Assembly (NCBI RefSeq): GCF_020524485.1
Contig: NZ_JAIVLF010000001.1
Coordinates: forward strand, 868,001 to 932,000
Origin: Novosphingobium profundi
GTDB lineage: Bacteria > Pseudomonadota > Alphaproteobacteria > Sphingomonadales > Sphingomonadaceae
Direction of reading: 5' to 3'
Length of the DNA stretch: 64,000 nt
Of the stretch, positions 31,591 through 40,722 are shown piece by piece (the first letter of the stretch is position 1; each line of letters starts with the position of its first letter). Position numbers and translations under genes: made by a program. Under the pieces are notes generated by a model that saw only the letters and a list, made by a program, of their open reading frames with translations, did no database searches and had not been told where the DNA came from.

Positions 31591-34590
31591 TCAGAAGCTC
31601 GCCTGGATCGAGGTGTAGAAGAAGCGGCCTTCCGCGCTCGCCAGGCTCGCATCGTAGCCATAGGTCGCATCGAGGAAGGGCGGCTTGGAATCGAGCAGGT
31701 TGCGCACGCCAAAGCGCACGCGGCTGCCCGAAAGGGCGCCCTCCTGGAAAGTGTGCTGGAGGTAGGCGTTCATGGTGAACCAGTCGTCGACCTTCCAGTA
31801 CGCGTTGGTCTCGTCCTGCACGACGCCGGTGTCGTAGTAGGAGCCGACGTAGCGTCCGAACAGGCCTGCGGCCCAGCCGTCCTTCTTCCAGGTCAGCGTG
31901 CCCGAGGCCTGCCACTTGGGCCGCCCGTCGCGCTCGATGAGATCACCCACGGCCTCGAGCGGGACTTCGGCGCCCAGCACCGATTGGATCTGCTGCGCTT
32001 GGGGTGAAAGGCCCTGATACGCCTTGTCGAGATAGGAGGCGTTGAACTTGATGTCGAAGCTGCCGATCGGGGTCTCGGGCGGCTGATAGTAGAGCCCGAA
32101 GTCGATGCCCGCACTGGTGCGCGTGTCGAGGTTGGTGAAGATGTCGTCGATCTGGACCATTTCGCCCAGGGGATCGAGCCCGCTGCCCTGGTAGAAAGCG
32201 ATGTCATCGGCGGTGGGATCGGCGCGGTGGACGCCCGAGAGGCCGCCATTTCCCTGAAGGCGCGAGACATAGTCGAGCGCGGCGATGTTCTCGGCGCCAA
32301 AGATGCCGACGAGGTTGCGCTGCTTGATGTGCCAGTAGTCGACCGTCAGGGTCCAGCGCGGGGCGGGTGTGAAGACCGCGCCGATCGAGTAGCTGGCGTT
32401 CTTCTCCGGCTTGAGCTGCGTGTTGCCGAAGCGGCGTTCTTCCACGCGGTCGTTGCCCGCGCACGCACCCAGGCTCGCGATGTCGCCCTTGTTCACGCTC
32501 GCCTGGCAGGCGTAGTAGTCGATCACCGTGCTGACGCGGGTGGTGACGTCGGTGTTGAGCTGTTCGAGGTTCGGCGCGCGGAAGCCCTCGGCATAGGAGC
32601 CGCGGATCTGCAGCTGGTCGAAGGGGTACCAGGATGCCGCGAACTTGGGGCGGAACACGCTGCCCACGTCCGAATAGTGCTCGAAGCGGCCTGCCAGCTG
32701 AAGGTTGAGCGCGCGCACCAGCGGCACGTCCATGTCGCGGCTGACGAGCGGCACGGCGAGTTCGGTGAAGGCCGAATAGACGTTGCGCGACCCGCTGGCA
32801 TCGCCCGCCACGCTCGAGCCCATGATGTCGGACTGGTTGATCATCTCGCCGGTGACCGCATCGATGAAGTTGGTGGTTCCGTCGAGCCGGTCGTCGTAGT
32901 CCTCGCTGAAGCTGGTGCGGCGCCATTCCACGCCAAGCGCAATCCCGACATCACCGCCCGGAAGCGAGAGCAGGCTGCCGTTGGAGACCTTGAAGTCGGC
33001 AAGGGCCAGCGTGGTCTTGGCGTAGCGCGAAACGTCGACGAGGAAGCTATCGATGGTTTCGGGCGAATTGACGCTGGCATCGCCCCAGTTGGGATTGGCG
33101 AGGTTACCGCCGTTGAACGGGTTGTAACCGCTTGCATCGGTGCGGTTGAGCGCCTGGCTGAACAGCGTGTTGGAGATGCGGTCGAAGGTCACGTCCTTGG
33201 TCGTGGCCTCGGAATAGAGACCGGCGGTGTCCCAGTCCCAGTTGCCCCAGGCGCCGCGGAAGCCGCCCAGCAGGCGGAAGCTGTCGTTGTCGACCCGGAT
33301 GTGGCGTAGCCCTGCATCGACCACGCGGTAGTTGGTCAGCGTGAGGTCGACGCCCTCTTCGGGAATGTCGAAACCCGACACGCGGTTGGGGTTGCCTGCG
33401 GCGCCCAGCGGGTTCCAGTAGGCATCGCGCGAGATGTTGAAGCGGGCCGAACTCAGGATCGAGCTCTCGCCGCGGTACTCATCGGTGCGCGCGCGGTAGT
33501 AGCTGAGTTCGGAATAGAACTCGAAGTCGCCGAAGTCGTGGGTGATGAAGGCAAACGCGTTGCCGCGCTTGATCCCCGGCGACATCGTGCGCGAGGAGTT
33601 GATGTCATAGCGCAGATCGCGCTGGAGGCTGCCATCGGCAATGCACAGACCGTCCGACAGGGCGCCGCTGCACCCGGACATGGAGCCGGGCTGGATGTGG
33701 AACACGCCGCCCGAACTGGTGAGGCCGGGCACCGCGTTGGCGGCGGTGAACTGGCCCCAGGGCGTGCTGCTGGAGCGGTTGTCGAAGCTGAGGTCGCCGG
33801 CAAAGGGTGTGTCGGCCACGAAACCGCGCCGGTCGCTGGCGCCCGCATAGTCAAGCTCGCTCGCCCAGACCTTGGTGGCCTCGTAGTAGCTGAGCGCGAG
33901 CGAGAGGTGGGTGCGCCCCTCGTTGAAGGTCCAGCCCCCCTGCAGGTCGGCGGAGTACTTCATCTTGTCGGTGTTCTCGGCAAAGCCCAGCTCGCCACCA
34001 ACACGCAGGCCCTCGAAGCTGTCGTCGAGGACGGTGTTGATGACGCCTGCCACCGCGTCCGAACCGTAGATCGCCGAGGCGCCATCATGCAGCACTTCCA
34101 TGCGCTTGATCCCGCGCACGGGCAGGGTGTTCATGTTGACGGTCGAAACCGGCACCGAATCCTCGGTCTGCGTGCCCGGGTGCTGGACTAGGCGTCGGCC
34201 GTTCAGGAGGACCAGCGTGTTGCCCGAACCGATCGAGCGCAGGTTCACCGAGGCCACGTCCCCGCGCGCCGAGTGAACGCCGCCCGAGACGGTGTCGGTG
34301 CCGTTGAAGTTCATCGTGCCGTTGGCGGGCAGGGCTTGCAGCAGGTCGGCCGCCGAGGTCGGTGCGATTGCGCTGATGTCGTCGTCGCTTACCACCGAGA
34401 CCGGCAGTTCGCCCGCGGTCTTGAGGTTCTTGATCTGCGAGCCGACGACGACGATCTCGTTGGCGATGGCGTCGTCCGGGGCCGGTGCTGGCGCGGTGTC
34501 CTGCGCGTGGGCGGCCAGCGGAAGTGCGGCCAGGCAACTGGTGATGAGCAGGCTGGCGCGCAGCCGGTGTGAACGTGCAGACAAGAGCAT
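31591..34590 (-). CDS. TonB-dependent receptor (large Oar-/peptide-type)
   Basis: A 999-residue outer-membrane receptor. It has a signal peptide (to about residue 29, ending AAHAQ), a plug domain (EIVVVGSQIKNLKTAGELPV, LLQALPANGTMNFNG, SGNTLVLLNGRRLVQHPGTQ, MEVLHDGASAIYGSDAVAGV) and a 22-strand barrel ending YTSIQASF with terminal Phe. The region AEGFRAPNLEQLN is the typical mid-barrel TonB-receptor signature. The plug lacks the N-terminal signalling extension of transducer-type receptors. It is divergent from the LysR gene. By neighbourhood it may import peptides or D-amino-acid-containing substrates, but nothing in the sequence shows the ligand. Confidence 0.9.
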   Translation of the reverse strand: MLLSARSHRLRASLLITSCLAALPLAAHAQDTAPAPAPDDAIANEIVVVGSQIKNLKTAGELPVSVVSDDDISAIAPTSAADLLQALPANGTMNFNGTDTVSGGVHSARGDVASVNLRSIGSGNTLVLLNGRRLVQHPGTQTEDSVPVSTVNMNTLPVRGIKRMEVLHDGASAIYGSDAVAGVINTVLDDSFEGLRVGGELGFAENTDKMKYSADLQGGWTFNEGRTHLSLALSYYEATKVWASELDYAGASDRRGFVADTPFAGDLSFDNRSSSTPWGQFTAANAVPGLTSSGGVFHIQPGSMSGCSGALSDGLCIADGSLQRDLRYDINSSRTMSPGIKRGNAFAFITHDFGDFEFYSELSYYRARTDEYRGESSILSSARFNISRDAYWNPLGAAGNPNRVSGFDIPEEGVDLTLTNYRVVDAGLRHIRVDNDSFRLLGGFRGAWGNWDWDTAGLYSEATTKDVTFDRISNTLFSQALNRTDASGYNPFNGGNLANPNWGDASVNSPETIDSFLVDVSRYAKTTLALADFKVSNGSLLSLPGGDVGIALGVEWRRTSFSEDYDDRLDGTTNFIDAVTGEMINQSDIMGSSVAGDASGSRNVYSAFTELAVPLVSRDMDVPLVRALNLQLAGRFEHYSDVGSVFRPKFAASWYPFDQLQIRGSYAEGFRAPNLEQLNTDVTTRVSTVIDYYACQASVNKGDIASLGACAGNDRVEERRFGNTQLKPEKNASYSIGAVFTPAPRWTLTVDYWHIKQRNLVGIFGAENIAALDYVSRLQGNGGLSGVHRADPTADDIAFYQGSGLDPLGEMVQIDDIFTNLDTRTSAGIDFGLYYQPPETPIGSFDIKFNASYLDKAYQGLSPQAQQIQSVLGAEVPLEAVGDLIERDGRPKWQASGTLTWKKDGWAAGLFGRYVGSYYDTGVVQDETNAYWKVDDWFTMNAYLQHTFQEGALSGSRVRFGVRNLLDSKPPFLDATYGYDASLASAEGRFFYTSIQASF

Positions 34591-34754
34591 GGTCTATCCC
34601 CCTGGATGTTGGTTCGGGTCAGGCCGTCCGTCAGCGCTGACACAAATCTGCAACGGTGATCCGGGATTCACCGGGGATGGTCCAATGATGGCTTTTCCTT
34701 AGGGTATAACCGTTGTCTATAAGAGCGGCGGTTGCCAGGAAAAGGAGGGCGGAC
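34591..34754. promoter_or_regulatory. Divergent promoter region for receptor and LysR gene
   Basis: A 164-bp gap between divergent genes. TATA at 34705 and TATA at 34718 flank ACCGTTGTC, giving an interrupted AT-rich dyad within about 50 bp of the LysR start. Such dyads are common LysR targets, but this match is weak and I cannot separate it from a -10 box. Confidence 0.3.
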
Positions 34755-35669
34755 ATGCGCTTGCGTCACATCGAGATCTTCCACGCGGTCTACGAGCAGG
34801 GCTCGATCAGCGAGGCCGCGCGCGCGCTCAACGTCTCGCAGCCGTCTGTCAGCAAGGTCCTGCGCCATGCCGAGGACCAACTTGGTTACGAACTCTTCCA
34901 GCGTACCCGAGGGCGTCTGGTGGCGACCGAGGCGGCGCACGAGCTCTTCGCCGAAGTGGCCGAGGTCTATAGTCGGCTTGGGCGCCTGTCGCGCGCGGCG
35001 CGCAATATCGGCGCGCGCAAGGGCGGGCATCTGCGGGTCGCGGTGCTGCCCTCACTGGGGCTCGTCGTCGCGCCGCGTGCGGTGGCGCGCCTGCGCCGCA
35101 CGAACCCGGACGTGACTTTCGAGATCACTACCCTCCACAGCCGCGAAGTGGAGCGCAGCCTGTTCGAGCGTGAGTGCGACGTTGCCATCGGTTACCGGGT
35201 CGTGCGGCAGGTCCCTTTGCGCCAGGTTCCCGTGGGAAATGCGGCACTTGTCGTAGTCGCGCCCAAGGGTGAGCTGGTGGGAGAGGCGGCGCCGGTGGCG
35301 ATGGAAGTGCTCGACGGGCGGGACTTCATCGGCCTGCGCGACAGCGGGCCGCTGGCCGACCTTTTCGTCAACGAGCTGACCCGGCTCGAGATCGTGCCCA
35401 ACGAGATCGTGACCTCGCACACCTACTACACCGCGCTTGCCCTTGTGCGCGAGGGGCAAGGGGTGACGGTGACCGACGCTTACACCGCCGCGGCGCTCAG
35501 CGCGCCGGACCTGACCTTTCATGCGCTGGCCCCTGATGTCCGCGCGCCGATCAACGCGATCACGCTGGAGGATCCGCCAGCTCTGGCCCTGATCGACCTC
35601 TTCGTGGAGGAGATGCGCGCGGTCATGGCCGAGGCGATGGAGGCAGCCCCTGCGGGTGTCGCCTTATAG
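34755..35669 (+). CDS. LysR-family transcriptional regulator
   Basis: A 304-residue LysR-type regulator. The HTH is MRLRHIEIFHAVYEQGSISE, AARALNVSQPSVSKVLRHAE and LGYELFQRTRGRLVATEAAH. The co-inducer domain begins LRVAVLPSLGLVVAPRAVAR and carries FERECDVAIGYRVVRQ. The start at 34755 follows AAAGGAGGG. It sits between the divergent TonB receptor and the downstream serine hydrolase-deacylase-DadA-RidA genes, which makes it a likely regulator of this catabolic unit. The co-inducer is not known. Confidence 0.88.
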   Translation: MRLRHIEIFHAVYEQGSISEAARALNVSQPSVSKVLRHAEDQLGYELFQRTRGRLVATEAAHELFAEVAEVYSRLGRLSRAARNIGARKGGHLRVAVLPSLGLVVAPRAVARLRRTNPDVTFEITTLHSREVERSLFERECDVAIGYRVVRQVPLRQVPVGNAALVVVAPKGELVGEAAPVAMEVLDGRDFIGLRDSGPLADLFVNELTRLEIVPNEIVTSHTYYTALALVREGQGVTVTDAYTAAALSAPDLTFHALAPDVRAPINAITLEDPPALALIDLFVEEMRAVMAEAMEAAPAGVAL

Positions 35670-35781
35670 ACATGGGTTATGCCCCGGCCAAGAAGCCGAC
35701 ATTGCCTTGGCAGCAACGAGGCGGCACACCATCGGCGTGCCCTCGCCAGACCCGCTATACCTGCCTGTAAAAGGTGTTGAT

Positions 35782-37194
35782 GTGACTGCCCTTCGTTCGC
35801 CCCGTTCCCGCTTCGCCGCGCTCGCACACGTGACCTGTGCGGCTCTGGCGCTGCTGGGGGCAGATAGCGCGGCAGCTGAGCCGCAGGGGGAGGCCGCGAT
35901 CCGCGCCGTCCTTTCCGGCGGAGCCGAAGCGGCGGGAGGCGCGCAGCCGGGATGCGTGTTCGGTGCCTTTGAAAAGGGCCGCATGGTCCGCCTTGTCACG
36001 CAGGGGGAGGCCGATCTGTCCACGCATCGCGCACTCGATGCCGACACGCTCTTCTATGGCGCTTCGCTCAGCAAGCAGTTCACCGCGCTCGCCGCCGCTA
36101 CGCTGGTTGTGGACGGCAAACTGGCGCTGGAGGATGACGTGCGCCGGTATCTGCCCGAACTGCCGGCCTATGCGCATCCGGTAAGCGTGGGCATGCTGAT
36201 GCACCACACCTCGGGCATCCGCGACTTCCTCTCGCTGCTGCGCCTCGCGGGGATGGAAGATGTCGGCAAGGCGAGCCGCGCACAGGCGCTCGACCTGCTC
36301 TTTCGCCAACAGGATACGGCCTTTGCGCCGGGCAGCGCCTATAGCTATTCGAACGGGGGGTACCTGCTCCTTGCCGAGATCGTAGCTCGCGTCTCAGGAC
36401 AATCCTTTGCCGACTATGCGCGTGAGGCGATCTTCCGCCCGGCGGGCATGCCCAACGCCTATTTCCTCGACAACGCGAACCCTGTGGCGGGGACCTTTGC
36501 CCACGGCTATCTGCCTGAGGGCGATCGCTTCGTCGTGCGTGATACCTTCCCGCGCTTTTCGGGCTCGGGCGGGCTGATGCTTTCGATGGCCGACCTGGCC
36601 GCGTGGGAGCGCGAAGTCGCGCAAGGTGGCGCTGTCTGGACACCCGCAGTCGCCGAAATTCTCCTGACGCCGGGGCGACTGGTCGATGGCCGGGTGATCG
36701 ATGATGGCAAGGGTCTGGCCTATGGCGGCGGCCTGCATATCGGGCGCAAGGGCGGCGAGCGGATCGTGACGCATGGCGGCTCGGCGCAGGCTTTCAAGCA
36801 CGCCTATCTGCGCCTTCCCGACCGCGGGCAGTCCTTTGCGCTCCTGTGCAACCGGGGCGACTGGAAGGCGAGCGCAACGCTGGAAAAGGCGCTGGATGCG
36901 GCGGATGTGCGCCGCCCTGGCATGCCCGAAATGCCCGCATCGGGCACCTACCATTCCGAGGAACTGAACGCCGACTACACGCTGGCACGCGAGGGGGAGG
37001 GGCTTGCCGTCACCATCGCCTCGCCGCTGGTGGAGAGCCCGCGCGTACTGCATTTTGCGCCCGAGGATGACGGCGTGTTCCATGCAGGTCCGATGCGGCT
37101 CGCCCCGACCCGGGACCCGGCGCGCCTGACCCTCAGCCGGGGGCGTTCGGGCGAACTCGTGCTGCTGCGCGGCGATGAAAGGAAGACGCGATGA
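35782..37194 (+). CDS. Serine hydrolase (beta-lactamase/D-aminopeptidase type), exported
   Basis: A 470-residue protein of the class C beta-lactamase/PBP-like family. Motif 1 is SLSKQFTA (Ser-x-x-Lys), motif 2 YSYSNGGYLLL (Tyr-x-Asn) and motif 3 HGGSAQAFKHA (His-Gly-Gly). A signal peptide precedes it (RFAALAHVTCAALALLGADS, cleaved near AAAEP). A GTG at 35782 with AAGGTG upstream is chosen because the open frame before it is not protein-like. The C-terminal beta-domain after ~residue 380 resembles that of D-aminopeptidases. The stop overlaps the deacylase start by ATGA. With the next three genes, cleavage of D-amino-acid peptides is plausible, though esterase activity is also possible. Confidence 0.82.
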   Translation: MTALRSPRSRFAALAHVTCAALALLGADSAAAEPQGEAAIRAVLSGGAEAAGGAQPGCVFGAFEKGRMVRLVTQGEADLSTHRALDADTLFYGASLSKQFTALAAATLVVDGKLALEDDVRRYLPELPAYAHPVSVGMLMHHTSGIRDFLSLLRLAGMEDVGKASRAQALDLLFRQQDTAFAPGSAYSYSNGGYLLLAEIVARVSGQSFADYAREAIFRPAGMPNAYFLDNANPVAGTFAHGYLPEGDRFVVRDTFPRFSGSGGLMLSMADLAAWEREVAQGGAVWTPAVAEILLTPGRLVDGRVIDDGKGLAYGGGLHIGRKGGERIVTHGGSAQAFKHAYLRLPDRGQSFALLCNRGDWKASATLEKALDAADVRRPGMPEMPASGTYHSEELNADYTLAREGEGLAVTIASPLVESPRVLHFAPEDDGVFHAGPMRLAPTRDPARLTLSRGRSGELVLLRGDERKTR

Positions 37195-38804
37195 AGACAC
37201 GCTCGCTGCGTAAAGCCACGCTTGGCCTGCTGGCAGGTGCCGCCGCGCTTGCACCGCTCGCCGCCAATGGGGAAGGGCACGAGCCGGATGGCACCCTGAC
37301 CGTGATCCGGGGCGGGACGATCTACGATGGCGCTTCCATATCGCCCGTGACAGGTGACGTGGTGCTGCGCGGCGATGCCATCGTCTATGTCGGCCCGGCG
37401 CGCAGGCTGCCCGAAGGTGCCCGCGTCATCGATGCCACGGGCAAGATCGTGGCGCCCGGTTTCATCGATCCGCACACCCACGCCCAGCGTTTCCTGGAAA
37501 GTGCGGGGGGCGAGGGGCGTCTCAACCTGCCCTGGCTGATGCAGGGCGTGACGACGATCTTCACAGGCGTCGACGGGGGCGGTACGCCCGAGGTGAAGGC
37601 CTTCCTCGACGATGTCGAGGCGCGCACCTTCGGCACCAATGTCGCGGCTTACGTGGGCTTTGGTCCGGTGCGCCGCGCGGTGCTGGATAATGATGCGCGC
37701 GCGCCCACGGGCGAGGAACTGGATCGCATGAAGGCGCTCGTCGCCAAGGGCATGTGCGAGGGAGCGCTCGGCCTTTCGACGGGGCTGTTCTATGCGCCGC
37801 AAAGCTTCTCGAAGACCGGCGAAGTGACCTCGCTGGCCCGCGAGGCGGCAAAGCGCGGCGGGATCTACGACACCCACCAGCGCGATGAGGCCACCTATAC
37901 CATCGGCATCGAAAAGTCGGTCGAGGAGGCCATCACCATCGGGCGCGAGGCGGGGCTGCCGGTTCACTTCGCCCACATCAAGGTGCTGGGCGTCGACGTT
38001 CACGGGACCTCCGGCGCGATCATCGCGCAGATCGAGAAGGCGCGCGCACAGGGCCAGAACGTGACCGCGGATCAATACCCCTGGGAAGCCTCGGGGACGA
38101 GCCTGCAAGCCTCGCTCCTGCCGGGCTGGGCGCAGGACGGCGGGCGCGAAGCACTGCTAAGGCGCCTCGATGATCCGGCAACGCTGGGGCGGATCAAGGC
38201 GGAGATGACCGAAAACATGCGCCGCCGAGGCGGCCCGCACGCGCTGCTGCTCACCCATCCCGGCCACGAATGGACCGCGATGCGTCTCGATGAGATCGCG
38301 GCGCGCTGGGAGCTGGACCCGCTCGACGCTGCAGTGCGCATCATCCGTGACGGGGACCGCTCGGGCAAGCTTGTCTCCTTCAACATGGCGGAACGCGACA
38401 TCGCCGCCTTCATGCGCCAGCCCTGGGTCGTCACCAGTTCGGACGGCTCGGAAGGCCACCCGCGCATGTACGCGAACTTCCCGCAGAAATACGCCAAGTA
38501 CGTGAAGGCCGAGCACGTGATCGATCTCGCCACTTTCATCAATTCAAGCACGGGCCGCACCGCCGACATGTTTGGCCTCGCCGATCGGGGGCATCTGAAA
38601 GCAGGGTACAAGGCGGACGTCGTGGTCTTCGATCCGCAAGGCTACCGGCCGGTTGCGACCTACGTTTCGCCGCGCGAGCTGACGGTGGGCGTCGATGCGC
38701 TCTTCGTGAATGGCCAGCAGGCGATCCGCGAGGGCAAGCCGACGGGAATCGCGGCGGGCAAGGCCCTGCGCCACGCGCCGACACCGGGCACGTGCCCGGC
38801 CTGA
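37191..38804 (+). CDS. N-acyl-D-amino-acid deacylase (amidohydrolase), exported
   Basis: A 537-residue metal-dependent amidohydrolase with a signal peptide (MKTRSLRKATLGLLAGAAAL, cleaved near AANGEG). Family motifs are VIRGGTIYDGASISPVTGDV, GFIDPHTHAQRFLES (metal His-x-His), GIYDTHQRDEATYT, LPVHFAHIKVLGVDVHG and VVTSSDGSEGHPRMYANFPQ, which carries the catalytic Asp. The C-terminal segment HLKAGYKADVVVFDP is typical of D-aminoacylases. These enzymes release free D-amino acids from N-acyl-D-amino acids or similar amides. It overlaps the preceding hydrolase by ATGA. The next gene oxidises D-amino acids, which supports the substrate choice. Confidence 0.85.
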   Translation: MKTRSLRKATLGLLAGAAALAPLAANGEGHEPDGTLTVIRGGTIYDGASISPVTGDVVLRGDAIVYVGPARRLPEGARVIDATGKIVAPGFIDPHTHAQRFLESAGGEGRLNLPWLMQGVTTIFTGVDGGGTPEVKAFLDDVEARTFGTNVAAYVGFGPVRRAVLDNDARAPTGEELDRMKALVAKGMCEGALGLSTGLFYAPQSFSKTGEVTSLAREAAKRGGIYDTHQRDEATYTIGIEKSVEEAITIGREAGLPVHFAHIKVLGVDVHGTSGAIIAQIEKARAQGQNVTADQYPWEASGTSLQASLLPGWAQDGGREALLRRLDDPATLGRIKAEMTENMRRRGGPHALLLTHPGHEWTAMRLDEIAARWELDPLDAAVRIIRDGDRSGKLVSFNMAERDIAAFMRQPWVVTSSDGSEGHPRMYANFPQKYAKYVKAEHVIDLATFINSSTGRTADMFGLADRGHLKAGYKADVVVFDPQGYRPVATYVSPRELTVGVDALFVNGQQAIREGKPTGIAAGKALRHAPTPGTCPA

Positions 38805-38872
38805 GCCACGCTCTGCGCAGGACGCGCGGCCAGGCCCTAGCCGGGGCCGAATACGATAGGACGAGGAACGAG

Positions 38873-40165
38873 ATGGACCATTCGCGATCCGCGAAGGGAG
38901 AGACGCGTGCGCGCGCTGCGAAGGCGCGGCAAGATGACGCGCCGGTCGATGTGGCCGTGCTCGGCGCGGGCGTCGTGGGGCTGTGCACGGCCTACGCGCT
39001 GGCGCGGCGCGGGCTTCGTGTGGCCTTGGTCGAGCGTGCAGGCGAGCCGGGGCGGGGAACCTCCTTTGCCAATGGCGCGCAGCTCAGCTTTGCCTATACC
39101 GACGCGCTGGCGCAGCCCTCGCTCTGGCGCAAGCTGCCGGGCATGCTGGCCGGGCTTGACCCTGCGTTTCGCGTACGCCCCTCATTCGATCCCGAGTTCC
39201 TGCGTTGGGGCCTCGCGTTCCTGCGCAACTGCACCGGGGCGCGGTTTTCCCGGAAGACCTGGGCGGCGCTGGAACTGGGCGTGGAATCGCAGGTCGCCCT
39301 TGCCGAGCTGCGCGCGCGCCACCCCTTCGCCTTCCATCACGTGCGTCCCGGCAAGATGCACCTGTTCCGTGATGGCGCGGCGCTGGCGCGGGCCGAAGAG
39401 GTGTCGCACATGAAGCGCGAGGCTGGCTTTGAACAGCATGTCGTCGGGGCCGCGCAGGCCCGAGAGATCGAACCCGCGCTCACCGAGGCGGGAGATTTCG
39501 TCGGCGCGCTCTGGACGCCGGAGGAGGAAGTGGGGGATCCCTATCTTTTCTGCCGAGGCCTGCTGGAGGTGCTGACGCGCGACCACGGCGTCACCGCGCA
39601 GTTCGACTTTACCGCCGGTACGCCGATGGTGTCGCCCGACGGCGTGACGATCCCCGAGAGGGGCTCGCCGCGAACTATCCGGGCGCGCCGCATGGTGGTG
39701 TGCCTGGGCATCGATGCGCCCGCCTATCTTGCCCCGCTCGGCATTCGCGCGGCGATCCAGCCGATGAAGGGCTACAGTTTTACCGCCCCGCTCGGTGCCC
39801 ATGCTCCGCACGTCAGCCTCACCGATACCGCACGCAAGATCGTGTTCTGCCGTCTGGGCGAGACCATGCGGATTGCCGGTTTGGCCGAACTCGGCGTGCA
39901 CGACACGGCGGTCGATCCGGCGCGCCTGCGGGCGCTGGTCGAGGGCGCGCGCGCAGGGCTCCCCCAGGCCGCGCGCTACGACGAGGTCGCAGGGGGCTGG
40001 GCAGGCCTGCGCCCGATGCGCCCGGACAGCGTGCCCGAAGTGCGGCGCGCGGGCGAGCGGATATTCCTCAATATCGGGCACGGCATGCTGGGCTGGACCT
40101 TTGCGGCGGGCTGCGGCGAGCGGGTCGCCGAGCAGGTGCTGGCCGCAAACCGCGAGATACATTGA
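38873..40165 (+). CDS. D-amino acid dehydrogenase, DadA-like
   Basis: A 430-residue FAD-dependent oxidoreductase of the DadA/DAAO group. The nucleotide-binding motif VAVLGAGVVGLCTAYALARR starts near residue 27, then FANGAQLSFAYTDALAQPSL (a DadA hallmark), QPMKGYSFTAP and the C-terminal FAD motif GERIFLNIGHGMLGWTFAAG. It would oxidise D-amino acids to imino/2-oxo acids, passing electrons to the respiratory chain. The start at 38873 follows AGGACGAGG; the first ~25 residues are an Arg/Lys-rich extension. It lies between the deacylase and RidA genes, giving a simple pathway. L- versus D-specificity is inferred from family and context. Confidence 0.85.
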   Translation: MDHSRSAKGETRARAAKARQDDAPVDVAVLGAGVVGLCTAYALARRGLRVALVERAGEPGRGTSFANGAQLSFAYTDALAQPSLWRKLPGMLAGLDPAFRVRPSFDPEFLRWGLAFLRNCTGARFSRKTWAALELGVESQVALAELRARHPFAFHHVRPGKMHLFRDGAALARAEEVSHMKREAGFEQHVVGAAQAREIEPALTEAGDFVGALWTPEEEVGDPYLFCRGLLEVLTRDHGVTAQFDFTAGTPMVSPDGVTIPERGSPRTIRARRMVVCLGIDAPAYLAPLGIRAAIQPMKGYSFTAPLGAHAPHVSLTDTARKIVFCRLGETMRIAGLAELGVHDTAVDPARLRALVEGARAGLPQAARYDEVAGGWAGLRPMRPDSVPEVRRAGERIFLNIGHGMLGWTFAAGCGERVAEQVLAANREIH

Positions 40166-40181
40166 AAGAAGGACTTTTCCC

Positions 40182-40529
40182 ATGACCACGCCGCCCCGTC
40201 CCCCGCTCAGCCGCTTTCGCCGCGCGGGCGATCTCGTCTTCACCTCGGGCCAACTGCCTCGCGGCGCCGATGGCGTGATCGTGCCCGGCGACATCACCGT
40301 CCAGACGCGCCAGGCGCTGGCGAACCTGGAGGCCGTGCTCGCCGAGGCGGGTGCGCGGCTCGATCAGGTCGTCAAGGTGACCGCCTGGCTGACCGATGCG
40401 GCGCACATGGCCGGCTTCAACGCGGTCTACCGTGAGGTCTTCGGCGAACCGTTTCCCGCCCGATCCACCGTCATCAGCGGCCTTGTCGCCGGGGATGTCG
40501 AGATCGAGGCGGTGGCCTGCCTGGCGTGA
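40182..40529 (+). CDS. RidA/YjgF-family imine deaminase
   Basis: A 115-residue RidA-family protein, with RRAGDLVFTSGQLPRGADGV at the start, the VKVTAWLTDAAHMAGFNAVY middle and PARSTVISGLVAGDVEIEAV with the conserved Arg at the end. RidA hydrolyses reactive 2-imino acids such as those made by DadA. It begins 16 bp after dadA with AAGAAGGA upstream and is the last gene of the unit before a strong terminator. The pairing with an amino acid dehydrogenase gives a direct reason for its presence. Confidence 0.9.
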   Translation: MTTPPRPPLSRFRRAGDLVFTSGQLPRGADGVIVPGDITVQTRQALANLEAVLAEAGARLDQVVKVTAWLTDAAHMAGFNAVYREVFGEPFPARSTVISGLVAGDVEIEAVACLA

Positions 40530-40564
40530 CCCCACCCACCCCCAGACCGGGCAGGTCATAGAAG

Positions 40565-40603
40565 AAGAGGCGCTGCGTCCACGGGGATGCAGCGCCTCTT
40601 TTT
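40565..40603 (+). terminator. Rho-independent terminator after ridA
   Basis: AAGAGGCGCTGC (40565-40576) pairs with GCAGCGCCTCTT (40589-40600), a 12-bp stem with 12-base loop followed by TTT (TTTTT counting the stem end). A textbook intrinsic terminator for the plus-strand unit. Confidence 0.92.
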
Positions 40604-40627
40604 CTGAAGGGGGGTAAGAGAGAGAAT

Positions 40628-40706
40628 CCGAGGGCCATTGCCCTCGGGCTCCCCGAACTGTCGACCTCACCTTTCGCGCGCCGCCTTGGTTGGGGAAGGT
40701 GAGGTC
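40628..40706. terminator. Two hairpins serving the convergent symporter gene
   Basis: GACCTCACCTT (40663-40673) pairs with 40696-40706, and CCGAGGGC (40628-40635) with GCCCTCGG (40640-40647). On the minus strand the second hairpin is followed by ATTCTCTCTCTTA, fitting a terminator for the symporter gene; the first faces the T-rich GGTTTTTCTG on the plus strand. Confidence 0.65.
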
Positions 40707-40722
40707 ACCCGGTTTTTCTGCT

